Shown: positions 22,681 through 36,000 of the stretch, piece after piece | How positions within the stretch are numbered: the first letter of the stretch is position 1 | Layout: every line of letters starts with the position of its first letter | Assembly (NCBI RefSeq): GCF_013373865.1 | Contig: NC_050477.1 | Coordinates: forward strand, 4,548,869-4,612,868 | Origin: Monomorium pharaonis | Lineage: Eukaryota > Arthropoda > Insecta > Hymenoptera > Formicidae | Direction: 5' to 3' | DNA: 64,000 nt | Notes under the pieces: model-generated | What the model saw: the letters and a program-made list of their open reading frames with translations, nothing else | Databases searched by the model: none | Told to the model about the DNA's origin: nothing | Program-made: the position numbers and the translations under genes

Positions 22681-25208
22681 AGCGAGAGATGACACTTTAA
22701 TGGGACTACATGTATAATTATATTTTCAAAGATAGAAACGTATATTAATAGCATTTATTCATTTTTGCCATTTCCTTATCGCTATCGGTTCAATTAACGA
22801 AATAAGGGGTACGCGTGTCCATTGACACTTCTCTGTGGGAACCTTTTCGCGGCTGTTTTCTTTTTTTTTTTTTTTTTTAATTCGAAATGAGTCATCCGCG
22901 ACGATCGCGTCCAGTGACGATTGCGTGATCCGCAGGAACGAGCGAGACAAAATGAAAGGAGAACCGACGCGTCGTTTCCTTCTGCACTCGCGGTTTCTCA
23001 GAATATCCTTTGCGGTCACGATGGTATACGGATAAGGATATCTGGCATATGAAGCGCGCAACGCACGCAGCCTCGCTCTCGAATCATTGGAAGGCCGGGA
23101 AACTCGGCGGGAGCTGGTATCTCTCTTTCTCTCTCTCTCTCTCTGGTCCTTTCCATTCGCCGTGACCTCAAAACCCTATGTTGACCTTAGAAGGGCCGCG
23201 TCGTGGTTGCTCGCACCGCGTCGTGGTTGCTACCAGCCAGCTGAAAAAAAAAAAAAAAAAATATCATTCACGCCTCCTCGGGGTGTAGCCGAGCTCGATA
23301 AGATAGTCGCGCGTCTGTGGCGTCAAGGCGAATTTACACGGTTCGCACTTGATGATCCTCGCCTGATGATTCATCCGAGCCGAATGCATTCGACGAAGGA
23401 GTTTTTGTTTCGACCGGGGGGTATCGGCACCTCGATGAAAATAATCGGGGAGTGAAGCGGAATTTTCCGATATAGCTATTTGAAACTACAAACACGTTTC
23501 ACGGACACGTCTGAAGTTATAGAATTCGAAAGGGAGGAGGCAGTCACTCCGATTAGACGAAGGAATACAAATATTATCAGAGCGATTATTTAAGGTAACT
23601 TTGACATCGATGATTTAGAGTGACTAACGTTCGTTTAATTTAATCGGTGTTTAACTTATTAGATAGTCTATCTCGAGTTGAGCCTTCATGACTGAAGAGG
23701 CTTCGTATGATTCACACTCATGAATACTTCAAAATGATTCTATTGACAAAGGTATTCTCGGTGGTTTATTTTCTAAGAAATGGTGATCATTTAACAATCA
23801 GATATGCTCAGGGTAGATTTGTACTTAAATAATTGCCGTAGAGAGTAGACGCAACTTTATGCTACTATCATAAAGTTTTATTTAATGTGTATTGATAATT
23901 AAGCAATATCCAATAAATTTTAATTTTTTTGTGAAAAAAAAAGAGAAAAGATTAAGGACAGTGAATCGTGCAGTTAGAAATTTTGCTCGAAGCAATTCTG
24001 CCAGTTGAATTAATCGTCAATCAACGTAATCGAAAATTGATCAAAATCGACCTTAAGATATAATTCGTCCGTCATACGTAAAAACAGTCGTAATCGAAAG
24101 ACCATGAGCACGTTGACCTAAACATGATCATTCCAAAACACGTGAGATCGCACTTTTAATCGCGACCGGCTTACGGTTACGATTAGAATTCTCTTTTTAC
24201 GCGTGATGGCTTTTAAAAGGAGGCTGCGTACGACTTCCGATATGCAGATCTCCGTGTTTAATTGCCTTGCATGATCGGTGTCATTGACACTCGGCGCCGT
24301 GAAGAAGATTGCCATTGGATCGCTGGTCGATCCGATGAGAATTCAAACACGGCACAGTAAAGAGGTTAAGACGACACTTAACCCCCCCTCCCCTCTCCGA
24401 TCGCATATGGTTCCCAGTTGGAACGAACGGCACTGGCGGCGTGTCGTAACACACGAACCTTATGTGTACACTAATTAGGACCATTGAGGAGGAAGACGGA
24501 GAGAAGACATTCGATATATAGGACGCCACCCGTTAGCTCGTTGCCGGCGGCACGCGGTTGCGCGACGCATTAACATTTAACATTAATACCAACCCGTTCC
24601 CCCTACTAGTCTCATCTCATGTATCCTCCCCCTCCTACTAGCTCTCATCTCCTTCCCTCTCCGTTACAACGATTGATATCATTTTCACAAATCAAGTTCT
24701 CCTCTCGAAGTCGGAAATCCAAACAGTGACGTCCGAGCTTCTTGTTGCGAAACAAAAATTTTATGGCATGAGAAAAAGGCTTTGCTTCGATATATTTTAA
24801 TTTTTTTTTTTAATGTTTTACATATTTATATGCCTCCTACACATTTGATTTTTATTCCGATAAGTACATTGTGCAAATGTTACACAATTATCACAAATTG
24901 ATTAAAATTTTTCAATATGCCATAATATAATTTCGTTAGAAATAAAATTTCTAAATATTTATCAAAGAGACAAATCCAAATTTGTTAGACATACGTATTT
25001 TACAATTCTTTAAAAAACCGCGTTTGTGCGGTAAAACTTTCATTGCTAATAACTAATAGATTTTGCTACAGCAGCATAAAATTCGTTGTGATAGCAAAAT
25101 ACTTTTTTTTATGCATAATTGTAGATTTTAATTTTTATGCTAGATTGCGTTAAATAAATTTTGTTCGGGATATATTTACATATTTAGATTTTTCGTGAGA
25201 ATGTAGTT

Positions 25209-25247
<39 letters not shown>

Positions 25248-25840
25248 ATTTCACGTTCGCTTGCGTACTTTGGCGCATCGCCACGGCTCGTTAATTTTCC
25301 GGAAATGTATTCGAACACTGTTGTAATCGTGCGTTTGTCACGAGGTACGCTACCCTCGACGACCCGATCACCAGGGCCCCACCTCAACCACCGATTCTAA
25401 TCTTGATTTACGAATAATAAATGCAAATTCGCAGGCTTGCGCTAATGCGCCGCTTGTTTCCGGATGAATGCGACACTTTAATTAAATGGCTCGTGATAAT
25501 ACTCGACAGCCCTCGTGTTTGCCACTACGTCTGATTCTTCAAGAAAGTGACATAAAAATATTGTCAGAGATACTATCTAGATGTTGTGACTGTGTCGCAG
25601 TTTTTTCTGTGCTATTTTAACGAGAGTCATTTTAAATCGTTAAAAATAAAGAATCATTAAAAAACGTCTCAAGATATGACACAGGTACAAACGAGAGGTG
25701 GCAAATTTTGAATAAAATTTCCCATACTTTTTCTTATACTCGGAAGAGAGAGAGACATAAGATATGTTTTGCATACTTATTATGGATGAACAATTATATT
25801 GTTTTACCCTCCAGAAAAACCGGCCGAACACGGTCGGTCG
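22681..25840. other. mostly AT-rich ttk upstream DNA, no gene seen
   Basis: Contains poly-T near 22,861, poly-A near 23,245, a 15-base direct repeat at about 23,202-23,232 and (CT)n at 25212-25245. No coding or RNA gene can be supported. Confidence 0.5.
25212..25245. repeat. (CT)n microsatellite
   Basis: A perfect CT repeat of about 34 bases within AT-rich DNA. Confidence 0.95.
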
Positions 25841-27035
25841 GTCAGAACGCGCGGAGGCAACGTTTTTAAGTACGAAAGGATCATTCCGTTGGCGCACGTA
25901 TAACGGGGAGTCGCGCTGGAAGGCAAGGAGCCCAGGCAAAAGGCAAGGCAAGAAGACAAGGCCCGGCAAAGACGTAAGAGAAGGCTTGGCTCTCCTCCTT
26001 CTCCCTCGCTCTTTCTCTTTCTTCCGAGTTCGAGGCGAAGTCGCGTCGTCGTATCGGCCGGCAGTCGCCACGGCCGTTTCTCAACCCTTTCGCGGTTACG
26101 TCACGTTAAAAAAGCTATTTGGGGTCAACACCCCGCGCAACAGCGACACGTGTAGTACTCCTTGGATCCCTCTCTGTCTTCCCCCTCTCCCCCTCCGGTT
26201 CCGCGGCGGCCCTCCACCCCGTGGTAACGCGAAGACAGCCCTCTCTCCCTCCTCCGCCTTCGCGCGCGCAAGCAATGACGCCATTGCTGTCACTTCCCTT
26301 CCCTCCCTTCGTCTTGCTCGCCTTCTCTAAGTGTGTTCCTTCTACTCTCACCGAGGTTTCTAAAGCTTCCTAGACGTGCCAGGGCCAGAATTCCAGCGAA
26401 GTACTGGCAGGGAAGGGGGGGAGGCGAAGGTTGCCGGATAGGGTTGCCAAAGTGTACAGTAAAAAGTATCACGTTCTCTCTTTCATTCGTCATTATTATT
26501 CTTCGTTGTATATACATATGTACATAGAAAAAAAAAAGTATTTTGTACAGGAAAAATTAAATTAAATTGAAATATTATTGAAACATTAACCCTTAAGGAA
26601 AATAATCATAACAACCAAGCAAAACGTAGTGAGCTCTCTTGCAACAGAAGAAACATTAAACGGAGAGAGAAAGAGATGAAGAAAAAGAGAGAGACAGAGT
26701 GTAGATAACTGGGAAGGGATCAGACTGAAAGAAGGGGGGGAAAGGCAAAGCAGCCCTGAGCGATACAGCCCTGGCCGTGGGCGCAACGAAAGAATGGTAG
26801 GAGAGCCCGAGTTTCTCGAGGAGCGAGCGAATGAGCGCGCACGCTCCGAGCTAGAACTAGCTAGAGTCTCTCGCTAGAGCGGAGCCAAGGACGCTAGACG
26901 ATCAGCAACGGTAGTCGTGAGAGTCAAACGCGACAGTGGCGCGAAGGCGGTGGTGACTCCCCTTCACCCCGGCCCACGCCGTCTACGTTGTTCCTTCACG
27001 CCCCCGAGCCCCTCCGTTCCACGATATTACCACCG

Positions 27036-27066
<31 letters not shown>

Positions 27067-28826
27067 CGTCGCTACCACCATTACCGCCGCTGCCCCGAGA
27101 GTCTCTCTCCACAGCTTCCCCTTCCAGCCACTTTTTTTTTGTCTGACTATACGCCACTCTCGCGTCCATCGCGACAAGGCGGCCTCCTCGGTGCCTTTTT
27201 TATCAGTCGACCGAAAAGATCTTGCGAGGATCCTGCCGTTTCATCGCGCGTTCGCACTCACTTGAGAAGTGTACGCGAGAAGAGGGGGGAGGAGCAACCC
27301 TCCTCGGGCATGCTGCAAAAAAATACAAATATATGAATACATTGCATGTGCATGCGAATAAATCGCGTCAGAGCTCCCCTTTGCATTCGTCTGGTCGCGC
27401 GAAACTGCGCGGACATCCCGTTAAACGCAACTGCCAGGGGGGGTAGAGGGGGGCAGAACGAAGGAGATAAGAAGGAGGGCAAGGGAGAAGGAGAAAGAGC
27501 GAGAGAAAGGCAAAGACGCGGAGCGCGGACGACACGAAATCGTGGCGACGACGCCAGCGCATTTGCGACGCGAGGCACGCGTGTCGGGGTGAACGTGTCG
27601 CGGCAATCCTGTTGCCAGCGTAGCAATCCTGCCCGTCGCGGAGACTACTCGCCGGGGTTACTCGGATTGGCAGCCACGCGAGATTCAGACGGATGAGGAG
27701 AAACATCGGGAGCGAGGGAGTATCACCAGCGGGCAACTTCACTGGCAGAGAGACTTGCTGCTGCCGGATACGCAACAGTGGTCGGGTAGGTTGGCGCATA
27801 ACTTGAGGTTCGGTTGCGAAGCGACCTCGTGGCAGTGGCGGCGGTTGCGACGGACAGCTAGAGAGAGAGAGAGGGAGAGAAGAGAGAGATGGACGCGAGA
27901 TTCGCCGTCGCTGCCGCCGCCGCATGGCGGAAAAAAAGTGCGCAGGCGCGCGAATCGCGCTTCGCTACTAACCCGCGACGACGACACCACCGCGCACACC
28001 TTCCCTTCTCCCTCCCTTCCCTCCCTCGTCGTTGGCGTTCCGCGCTCGCGAATTTCCTGTCCCTCGGCCGGGGGGGGAACTAGAGGCGGGGGAGTCGCAT
28101 CCCTCTCCACGTGCATCCCCGCGACGTTCGTGGCCGGTCCATCCCCACCCTCCTCAACCACGCAGGAAAGGACTTTGGTCTCCGTTTCTCTCTCGTCCTC
28201 CGCCTTGACCCTCGCCCGATACTCACCCGAAATGGTCAGCACTTTCGCGACGGAGGATGAAGTTTCTCGGTAACTGAGTCTACTTGACGCGATAGTTTGA
28301 CACGGGAGTCGATTTCAAGGTCGAAGGATGATAGTCTAGGAAACTCGCCCCGCTCAAAGTTTCAACGATAATACCGTTCGAGCGACGGTTAATATTTTCT
28401 GCGCACGATTTGCCTATTCTTTATGATTTTCGATGAATCATCGAGGAGTATACGTTAATTTGAGAATCGAAACACGGAGGAGAGCAAGGGGAGGAGGGTG
28501 CGGGCGTCAAAAAAAGAAAGGCCGCGATAAAGGGGCGTCCTGGGTGCGGGCGAGCGGGGGACGGTCTCTCCGAATCTGAGAGCGTGAGAACAAAGGGGCG
28601 AAAGCAAGTGCCCTTTTTCGAGGGTGATCGAGGGTGAGGGCCAAAGTAGAACGGACGGAGGAGCGAGATGCGATTCACGGGTGGAACGAGGACGAAACGC
28701 GGCGTGCAATAAGAATGCGAGAGGAAACGAGAGAGAGTCGTTCGTTCCTTGTGGGGGCTAACGCGAGGAAGAAGCAACGTATGGAGAGGGTGAAGCGAGG
28801 AGAGAGGAGGGAGTTTGATATTCGCG

Positions 28827-28862
<36 letters not shown>

Positions 28863-29871
28863 TGAACGAGTGACAGACGCCGTCGTTACGAGAAGGAGAA
28901 CGAGTAGGCGAGTGAGAGCGAAGAGGACAGCGCGAGCGATAGGGTGCGGGGGTGGGGGAGCGAGCGGACGAGCGAGAGGCTCGCTAGGGTAGAGAGCGCG
29001 AGAGAGGGTTTAGTGGGGGAGAGGGAGGGGGGAGCGGGGGAAGCTTCGCGGCTTCGTTTCGTTCCGTCGTGTTGCGTCGCGTCGCGTCTCTCTAGGTGGC
29101 GGTGGTGGTAGAAGTTTGCGCTCTTGCGGGAGGCTCCGAAGCGCGCGCGGCCGACTCCTCGACTTCGGAGCGGAGAGTCGGAGACTCGGTTCGGCTCGAC
29201 TCGACTCGGTCATCGTCGGTGGCACGTCGGTGGTTCGTTCGGTTGAACGAGGGCGCGCGCGCGAGCGAACGAGCGAGCAAGCGAAGCGAACGTACATTCG
29301 TACGCTCGTTCGTACGGGCGGGTGTGTGTCGCGCGCTCGCAACCGCTGCTGCTGCTGCTGCCTACGTCTCCTCGCGGTGTGGTGCGGCACACCGCGACGA
29401 CGGTGAAGGGTACTGCGAGTGGAAGACACGTCCGTGACTAGCTAGCTAGCTGGCTGGCTTGTGGCTGGCTGGAGTGGCTGGTTGGCTAGGCGGGCGTAGG
29501 CGAGGTTCCGTGACGGCCGTTCGGTGGCGCAGCAGAAATTCCCCGGCGCGGCTCGCGCGGGTTGGTCAGCGGCGTGGTGTGCGTGCGCCTTCCGTCTCGC
29601 TTTCGCGCACGGCCCCCGACGCGTGTGTGCGTGTGCTCGCGGCGTATACGTGTGTATGTACGTACGCCGCTCGGCCGCGCGTACGTATCTGCCCCGAGAG
29701 AGTCCGTCCGCGCCTCGACTTGCTGACATGGCGTCCTAGTGCTGCACACGGGCCGAGTCGTGTGCACGTCCTTACGCGCGCGCGCCACGGATACGGATCG
29801 CCCGCTCCTGTCTCTCACCCCGTTTCTCATCGTCGTTGTCGTCGTCCTCGTTTAACGGCGAGGATGCCAAG

Positions 29872-29877
29872 GTAAGT
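29872..29877 (+). other. consensus 5' splice site, candidate ttk leader exon end
   Basis: CCAAG/GTAAGT is a full-strength donor at the edge of a CpG-rich, GA-rich block that starts near 28,600. It could end a 5' noncoding exon spliced to the BTB exon acceptor at about 43,491. Confidence 0.4.
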
Positions 29878-31393
29878 GCGAGTGGTGGTGCACGATCGCG
29901 CGTCCTAATGATAAACCAGGCGGTACATTCGATCTTTAACGAGCCTCCTCCTCGTCCTCGCGTCACCTCCTTATTGCCCTGCTCCTCCTCCTCCTCCTCT
30001 GTGACGTTGTGTCATCGCGTTTATATCTCTCGTTCGTCTGTTCCGAGACACAGGGGTGAACGAAGAAAGGAAGGAATCGAGGTGTGCCCCGCGCACTCGG
30101 GTGTCGTCGGGTCGGGACCGGGCGGTGTCGATAAGCCCGAGAGAAATATGCGAATTTTTCGACAGCGGCGACGCTCGCAAAACGCGACGCGAATCGAGTG
30201 ACGAGACATCGGCAGGGTCGTTGCCATCGCGAGCCACCCTCGCGAATCGATATTGCCAACGCGACCAGACGATCTTTCTCTCGTTTCCTCCCTCGCTCGC
30301 GCGCGACACGTATACACCTCTTTACGCGCGGGGGTCCCCCTCCCTCCGCCTCTCGCCCCGCTTCCTCTCTTCGCTCCCCGTCCGCTTCGTGCCATTCTCC
30401 CTCTTTGCACCCCCTCCCACCGTTCTTGCCTCCGTTCGACCCTTGTACCCATCACGTCGGGTTTTTCATTCTCTCTTCCACCTCGACTGGGTGCCGTTCG
30501 TGCGGTAGTACGTTCGTGCACAGCCCCGAGTGAGTCGCGCCGCGAGTGTACGATTGCGCTCGCGTGCGTGTCTGTGTTTACGTGCGTGCGTGTGTGTGCC
30601 TGTGCGCTGCTGTGTGTGTGCGTGTTTTTACGCTGCGCGCGCGCGTTCCTACGTGGCTGCGTCGGAAGGGTTAACAGCGGCGAATTGGCGGGGCGGAACG
30701 GAAGAGGTTAGTTTCGAGGTAGTTTCTTTTCCACGAAGCGAAACCGCGATACAGAAGAGAACTCGCGCTCTCTCTTTCCTTCTCATTTCCCCCCCTCCGC
30801 CGTCCCTGCTACCCTTAAGGGGGAGAGAGACGGAGCGCGCGCGGAGTACGAGGGTACTACGTGGCTTATCGGCGCATCGACGGACGGCGTGCTTCTCGAC
30901 GTGGATTTTTCGCTTAGGAAAGGGTTGCGTAAATCCCTCTCCCCTAGTCCCCTCCTCTTCTTCCTCCACCTCCTCCTCCTTCCTCCTCTCTCTCCCCCGC
31001 GGCGTGCCTCTCTACCCTACCCTCCCATTACGCGCTCCCCTTGCCCGCCGCCGCTCCCTCGACGTGTCGCGCGGTCGGCTACGGCGGCGCTGCCCATAGG
31101 CGCCGATACGCCCCGGGGTGTCGAGGCCGACTTCAGCCCGCTCGGTGAAGCTCGGTTGTCTTCGGCCGCGTCCGTCCGTCCGTCCGTCCGTCCGTCCGCC
31201 GGGCATCCTCCCCCTCGCCAGTCGTCAGTCGCGCTCATTGAAGCCGCGTGCGTGCGTGCCTGTACTTCGTGCTGCTACGTTTCCCTGCCTCACACCTCGT
31301 CTCGCCTCACGATCGACGGCGATCCTGACTTACGATTCTCCTCGCGCTCGCGCCCTCCTATCTCTCTCTATCCTCGTCGTCGCGACATAACAG

Positions 31394-31399
31394 GTGAGC
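31394..31399 (+). other. second candidate leader-exon donor
   Basis: AACAG/GTGAGC lies 1.5 kb after the site at 29,872 in the same CpG-rich block. Alternative first exons are typical of ttk, but this one is inferred from the splice motif alone. Confidence 0.3.
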
Positions 31400-31900
31400 C
31401 TCGGGCGACCACGACGTGGATCTCGGAGATCTCGGAGAGAGAGCACGTGGCTTGGCTCCTTGGCGCTTCTCCTCCGTGCTCCTTCCTCTCGGCTACGAAA
31501 GGAGGGGTTGAGGGGAGAAGAACGGGCAAACGTTGATGCTGCGCGGCGCCGGCAATTAAGTCCGCCGATCGACGCAACTTTGTGGTGTGATAACGAGAAT
31601 TGTGCAACTTGTGCGTCCCCCGCGCGCGCCCCCACTCTTCCCTCCCCCGAGAAGGAGGCGCTGGCTGTGGATGCGCGGACGTGTTCGTGAGTCACGTCGG
31701 GGTGCTGTCGGTGTGTGGGTGAGTTTTTGTACTTTGTATGCCTCTGCGTGCGCGCGCCTGCTTGCGTGCGTGCGTGCGTGCGTGCGCGCGTGTAAACGCA
31801 CAGTGCCGTGCCTCGTCATTTTCCCGGTGAATTCCCCGAGCGAAAGGAAAAATCCCGACCGTTATGTATCGCAGCCGGAAAATGTGCGTGTATATGTGTG

Positions 31901-34900
31901 AATCGTTAACAAGGTTCGCTCTTCGGGATAAACCGTAACCGGGGGAGATTGTTTTGACGTTCCTTTATTTTGAAAACCATCTTTATCTCCCTCGATAAGC
32001 GCGCACGCGCAGTCTCCCCGATAGCTCCGGTCTGAAAAAAGCCGAAATTTCACGATGGTAAATAAGTAGTGTTTTGTCGCGGGGCACTTCGCCGCTCTAG
32101 CCCCGAGTTATCTCGATGTACGTAGTTAACGGGGGATTCGTGTTATCTTGAAGATATAGGCGCGCGCACTCGAGATTGGACTTGGCTCCGTCGCGTTTCG
32201 CAACTCCCGGGTGCCAAGGGCCTTCACTTCGAGATTTCGAGTGTTTATTCCACGCGCGAGGTGTCAAGGAGGCTCCTATCGCCACGCCTCTCTCTCTCTC
32301 TCCCCCCTCTCGCCTTGTCTATGGGAGAAGCGCTACCGATAATGACACCCCGTATATAGTTACGTAAAATACCGTTTTCCTTGCGAGCTCTTCAGTTTGA
32401 AATAGCTTTTTAATTGATGACAAGAAAGAGAGAACTCGCGAATAAATTTTCCGTTGTCGAAATTTTTTCATGCACGTGCGATGACGTTATCTTTCTTTCG
32501 AACTAGAATTATCTCCCTTCAATCGTGTCGATTGAAATGGAAATTTTCCGAGAGAATTTTTTTCCCGCACTTTTTTCTTACGACGATTCGTCTTCGCTTT
32601 TGATACATCGCTCTCATCTCTCTGGTTATCGAAAGGGAGATTAGGAGAGAAAAGGGCCTCGGGTCCTTTCGATCGCGCCCTCGTCGTTCAAGGACTCGAG
32701 CGTCTCGACTTCATAAAAAGCGCAGTTGAAAGCAGTCGGGAGGGGCAAAGAGGGTTTCGGGGACACAGAGAAAGGAGGGGGGGGGAGGGTGAAGCGCGCG
32801 GAGGGGTGCTGCAATGTACGCACGCGGGCGACAAGTGCACGCAACGAAGCGTCGTCGACCAGTAGTATACCCACGTGCGTTCCGATGAGAATTTACATGC
32901 GACTTCCTGCGGGCTCTCGCCCTCCCTCCTGATTAAGAGTAGCGTGACGATTTTATCGCGGTACCCGCGAGGGGTTGAAGCGGCGCCAATTATAGTGGCG
33001 ATGATGATGACAATGACCATGATGATGTTGATGATGATAATGATGATGATGGTAGTTGGGGGGAGAACGAAGGGAGAACGTAGATAAATAGCGCGGGGTT
33101 AACATAAACGTTTTTATGTATTGAATACGCCCGATTTTCAATCCGCAGAGCTTCCTGTTAATTTCTGCTTTAGCTTGACATTTCCTGGAATCTCGTTGGT
33201 GCCTTGAATTTTCTCAGGTGCTCTAATCTCCCCCACGAGTCTCGCCGGTTTCCCCCTACGAATCCCTTGCTTATCTAACATTTCGTTCCTCTTGATCGTT
33301 CGAATGGAAAAAAAAAATTTCTCAGACTTTTCGACTTTTGGTCTTTCACACGTGACTTCCGCATTATCTGATTATTTTCACCGCGCGCATATTCTCTCTG
33401 AACAATGCGCAATGGAGTTTTTGAATAGGAGAAAAAACTAGGGGTGTTCCCTGAACCGAGGAAAGGGGTTTCCGTGTAATCGCGACTGTAAAAGCGGCGG
33501 AGGTTTCCTCCTTCCTGTTCTTCCACGGTGAACTGAAATCATAGCATTACGCATCCCTCCGTTCCTGTTTCCTTTCGTTAATTAATGTACACGTTCAGTC
33601 ACGTACTTGGACCGTGTTAAAATTCATATCATCGAACCCCATTACCGGTATAAGTTTTATCTCGAGACTAATTCCCCGTACGTCACGCGAACTTATATAG
33701 GGTGCTCCGAGTTGTTATTTGTGCGCGATTACTCTTACGATTTTCCAAGTGTAATTTTGTCGTAACGAGAATGCCATCCGTTCAATTTCCATCGTGTTTC
33801 CCTCGGCCAGTAAACGTGTGCGGAAGGCACACGATTTACGAAATTTGTCTATGTAACAACTGTTGTGGCATATCTGTCTTTCTTTCCCTTATCAACTTTC
33901 CTTTTATTTGCGTGTGTCGATTTACAACTGCACGATCGGCAGGATACTTATATCCGTTACAAGAGAATGTCGGGTCTCGAACAGCGGTTTGCACTCTTGC
34001 CAACTCGTCGAAGTTTTGATTTTCTGGAAGATAGGGTAAATTGCGTGCGTTCGTGCATCGTAAGCACGATTACGGCAGTAAAGAAAAATATCCCAGACTA
34101 TATTGTCTCTTATCAGGATTTTTTATGTAATTAAGAGCTGATTTAATTTTGGATATTTCTCAAGTAGAAGCGCGTGATATTTTTATTTCTCGGCACGTGT
34201 ATGTTTATTTATATACTAATAATTGTGCTAAAAATAATAAAATAATAAAAATAATACAACGTAATTAAGAATATATTTATTGTATACCTTATATTATGAT
34301 TATTAAATTAATGTATATATAAAATTAGTTGTAAATGCTTTCTTATTGACGTATTACTATGTTTTAAAATGCAGAAAGTACTACAGTTTCCGTGTAGTAA
34401 TAAAATTAACAATTTGTGATAAATTTAGCAAGGAATTAATGGAAATATTATTTTAATACTGATTTAAATGACGAATTATCGGTTGTAACGTTTTTGACGA
34501 TAGATTTGAAGCGCTTTACGTATCGGCTTAAATAATATGAAACCCTTTTTCGAAACGAGGTCGTGCCAGCAGAGTTGTTCCGAATCTCTATGCAGTGCAG
34601 ACTAGTGTCTCGCTTCTCTCCTCTCCCCCTTCACCCCTCTCTAAGTCCTTGATTCAATTAGTCGATCGATTTTTCGAATGACGTCGCTTCATTCCTGGAC
34701 GCGCGACCCTCCGGGCGCGTTGTGACGTGCATTATTCTGTAATTGTTATATTCAGCAGGGTGTCGAATATCCAACAATGTCCCTCTCTTCCTTCGTTTCC
34801 TCCCAACGACGGTGGACGAAGGTCGAGGTCGGGGAGGGACGCAAGGATTTATTCGTGGGGACCGCTGTCTCGAGCCGGCTCCCCCTTTGTTCCTCGCATT

Positions 34901-36000
34901 CGTACACGCAAGGGAAGAAGAAAAAGGGGGACTTTGCAACCCCGCTGCACTTGCGTGTTGCACTTGCTTCTGCGACTATGTCGCGCAACTACAGGCTCGA
35001 AATGGGTGTCGCGCCCTAGTTACACCTGCCGCGTTTGCCGCTTATTGCAGGTACCTGGCGTACAGGGTCGAACTCAGGTAGTCGGGCAAACAAACCGGAT
35101 AAAGAAGAGAGCAGTGGAATGCTTCGGCGAAATTTTTTGCATTTCTAAACGGACGGTTAGGGGCGAGGTACAATTGACCGGCAGTTTTTCCGAGGTTTTC
35201 GTCGAATGCGAAAAGGAAAGAAGGGTAGTTCCGTCCTTACATGGGGCGGAATAAGGTCTACCAATATATATGTAGTACAATGTCCTAGAAACCGTTCCCG
35301 GAATAATCCCTTCCAAGAAAAAAGAGTGACGCAGAATATTATACCCGTTTTCAAGGAAATTTTCTCAGAATATTCATAGAGTATTCTTGCTTTCTCTCGC
35401 TCGACGAAAAACATTAGTCGGAGTGGCATTTATAATGGCCTTTTATGTTTTCTAAGCCCTTTGGGGATTTCATAGAAAATCACGAAGGCTGGAAAATAAT
35501 AATTTTCAAGTCTTCCTAAAATGCTCTTTTGCATGAAAAATTGCTCGATTCAAATAAGTATTTTATTAGTGCTAGCAACTACGTTCAAATTTAACTTATT
35601 TACACCGAACACATAAATATTATTTGTTTATAGAAAATATTACTCGTATTTGAAATACATATTATTGATATAAAATAGTTGGCAATAAGTAATCTCTTTT
35701 TTTTTATCAGTGTACACTTTTAAAATGTTCGGAGATTATCTTTTAGAAGATATTTTCGTGGGGAAGATATCTGTTTACAGGAAGTTTCCTGTATTACATT
35801 ATCAGGGTGAAATTTTTCGAATGGCTAGGAAATATTTTCAGGATACAGTTTACGGTACGTTGGCTTTACGGACTTGATGACTAATTCGCCAGTGTCAGTA
35901 TCGGATTGTCTCCACCTGTAACATCAAGGGTCTCACGTCTCGTTTCACCGATTTCCTACGCAATTTCTCGTTCCCATAGAGCGATTCGATCCATGCACCG
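31901..36000. other. ttk upstream intron-like DNA, no gene seen
   Basis: Mostly moderate to AT-rich DNA. A (GATGAT)-type repeat lies at 33000-33052. The stretch 34,140-34,450 is strongly AT-rich. Nothing coding is recognised. Confidence 0.5.

Larger units (their letters stand above)
25841..31900. other. large CpG-rich block, probable ttk promoter / leader-exon region
   Basis: Six kilobases of CpG-rich DNA with (CCG)n at 27031-27069, (GA)n at 28830-28858, TAGC/TGGC repeats at about 29,436-29,490, (TCCG)n at 31171-31198 and (TGCG)n at 31763-31790. Two consensus donors, CCAAG/GTAAGT at 29871/29872 and AACAG/GTGAGC at 31393/31394, lie on the plus strand. This is the best candidate for the main ttk transcription start region, but no start is proven. 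Confidence 0.45.

Noticed and set aside
29096..30533. Many overlapping 100-150 codon frames on both strands
   Set aside because: CpG-rich DNA lacks stops in all frames; translations are Arg/Ala/Ser/Pro-rich and mutually overlapping, with no domain.
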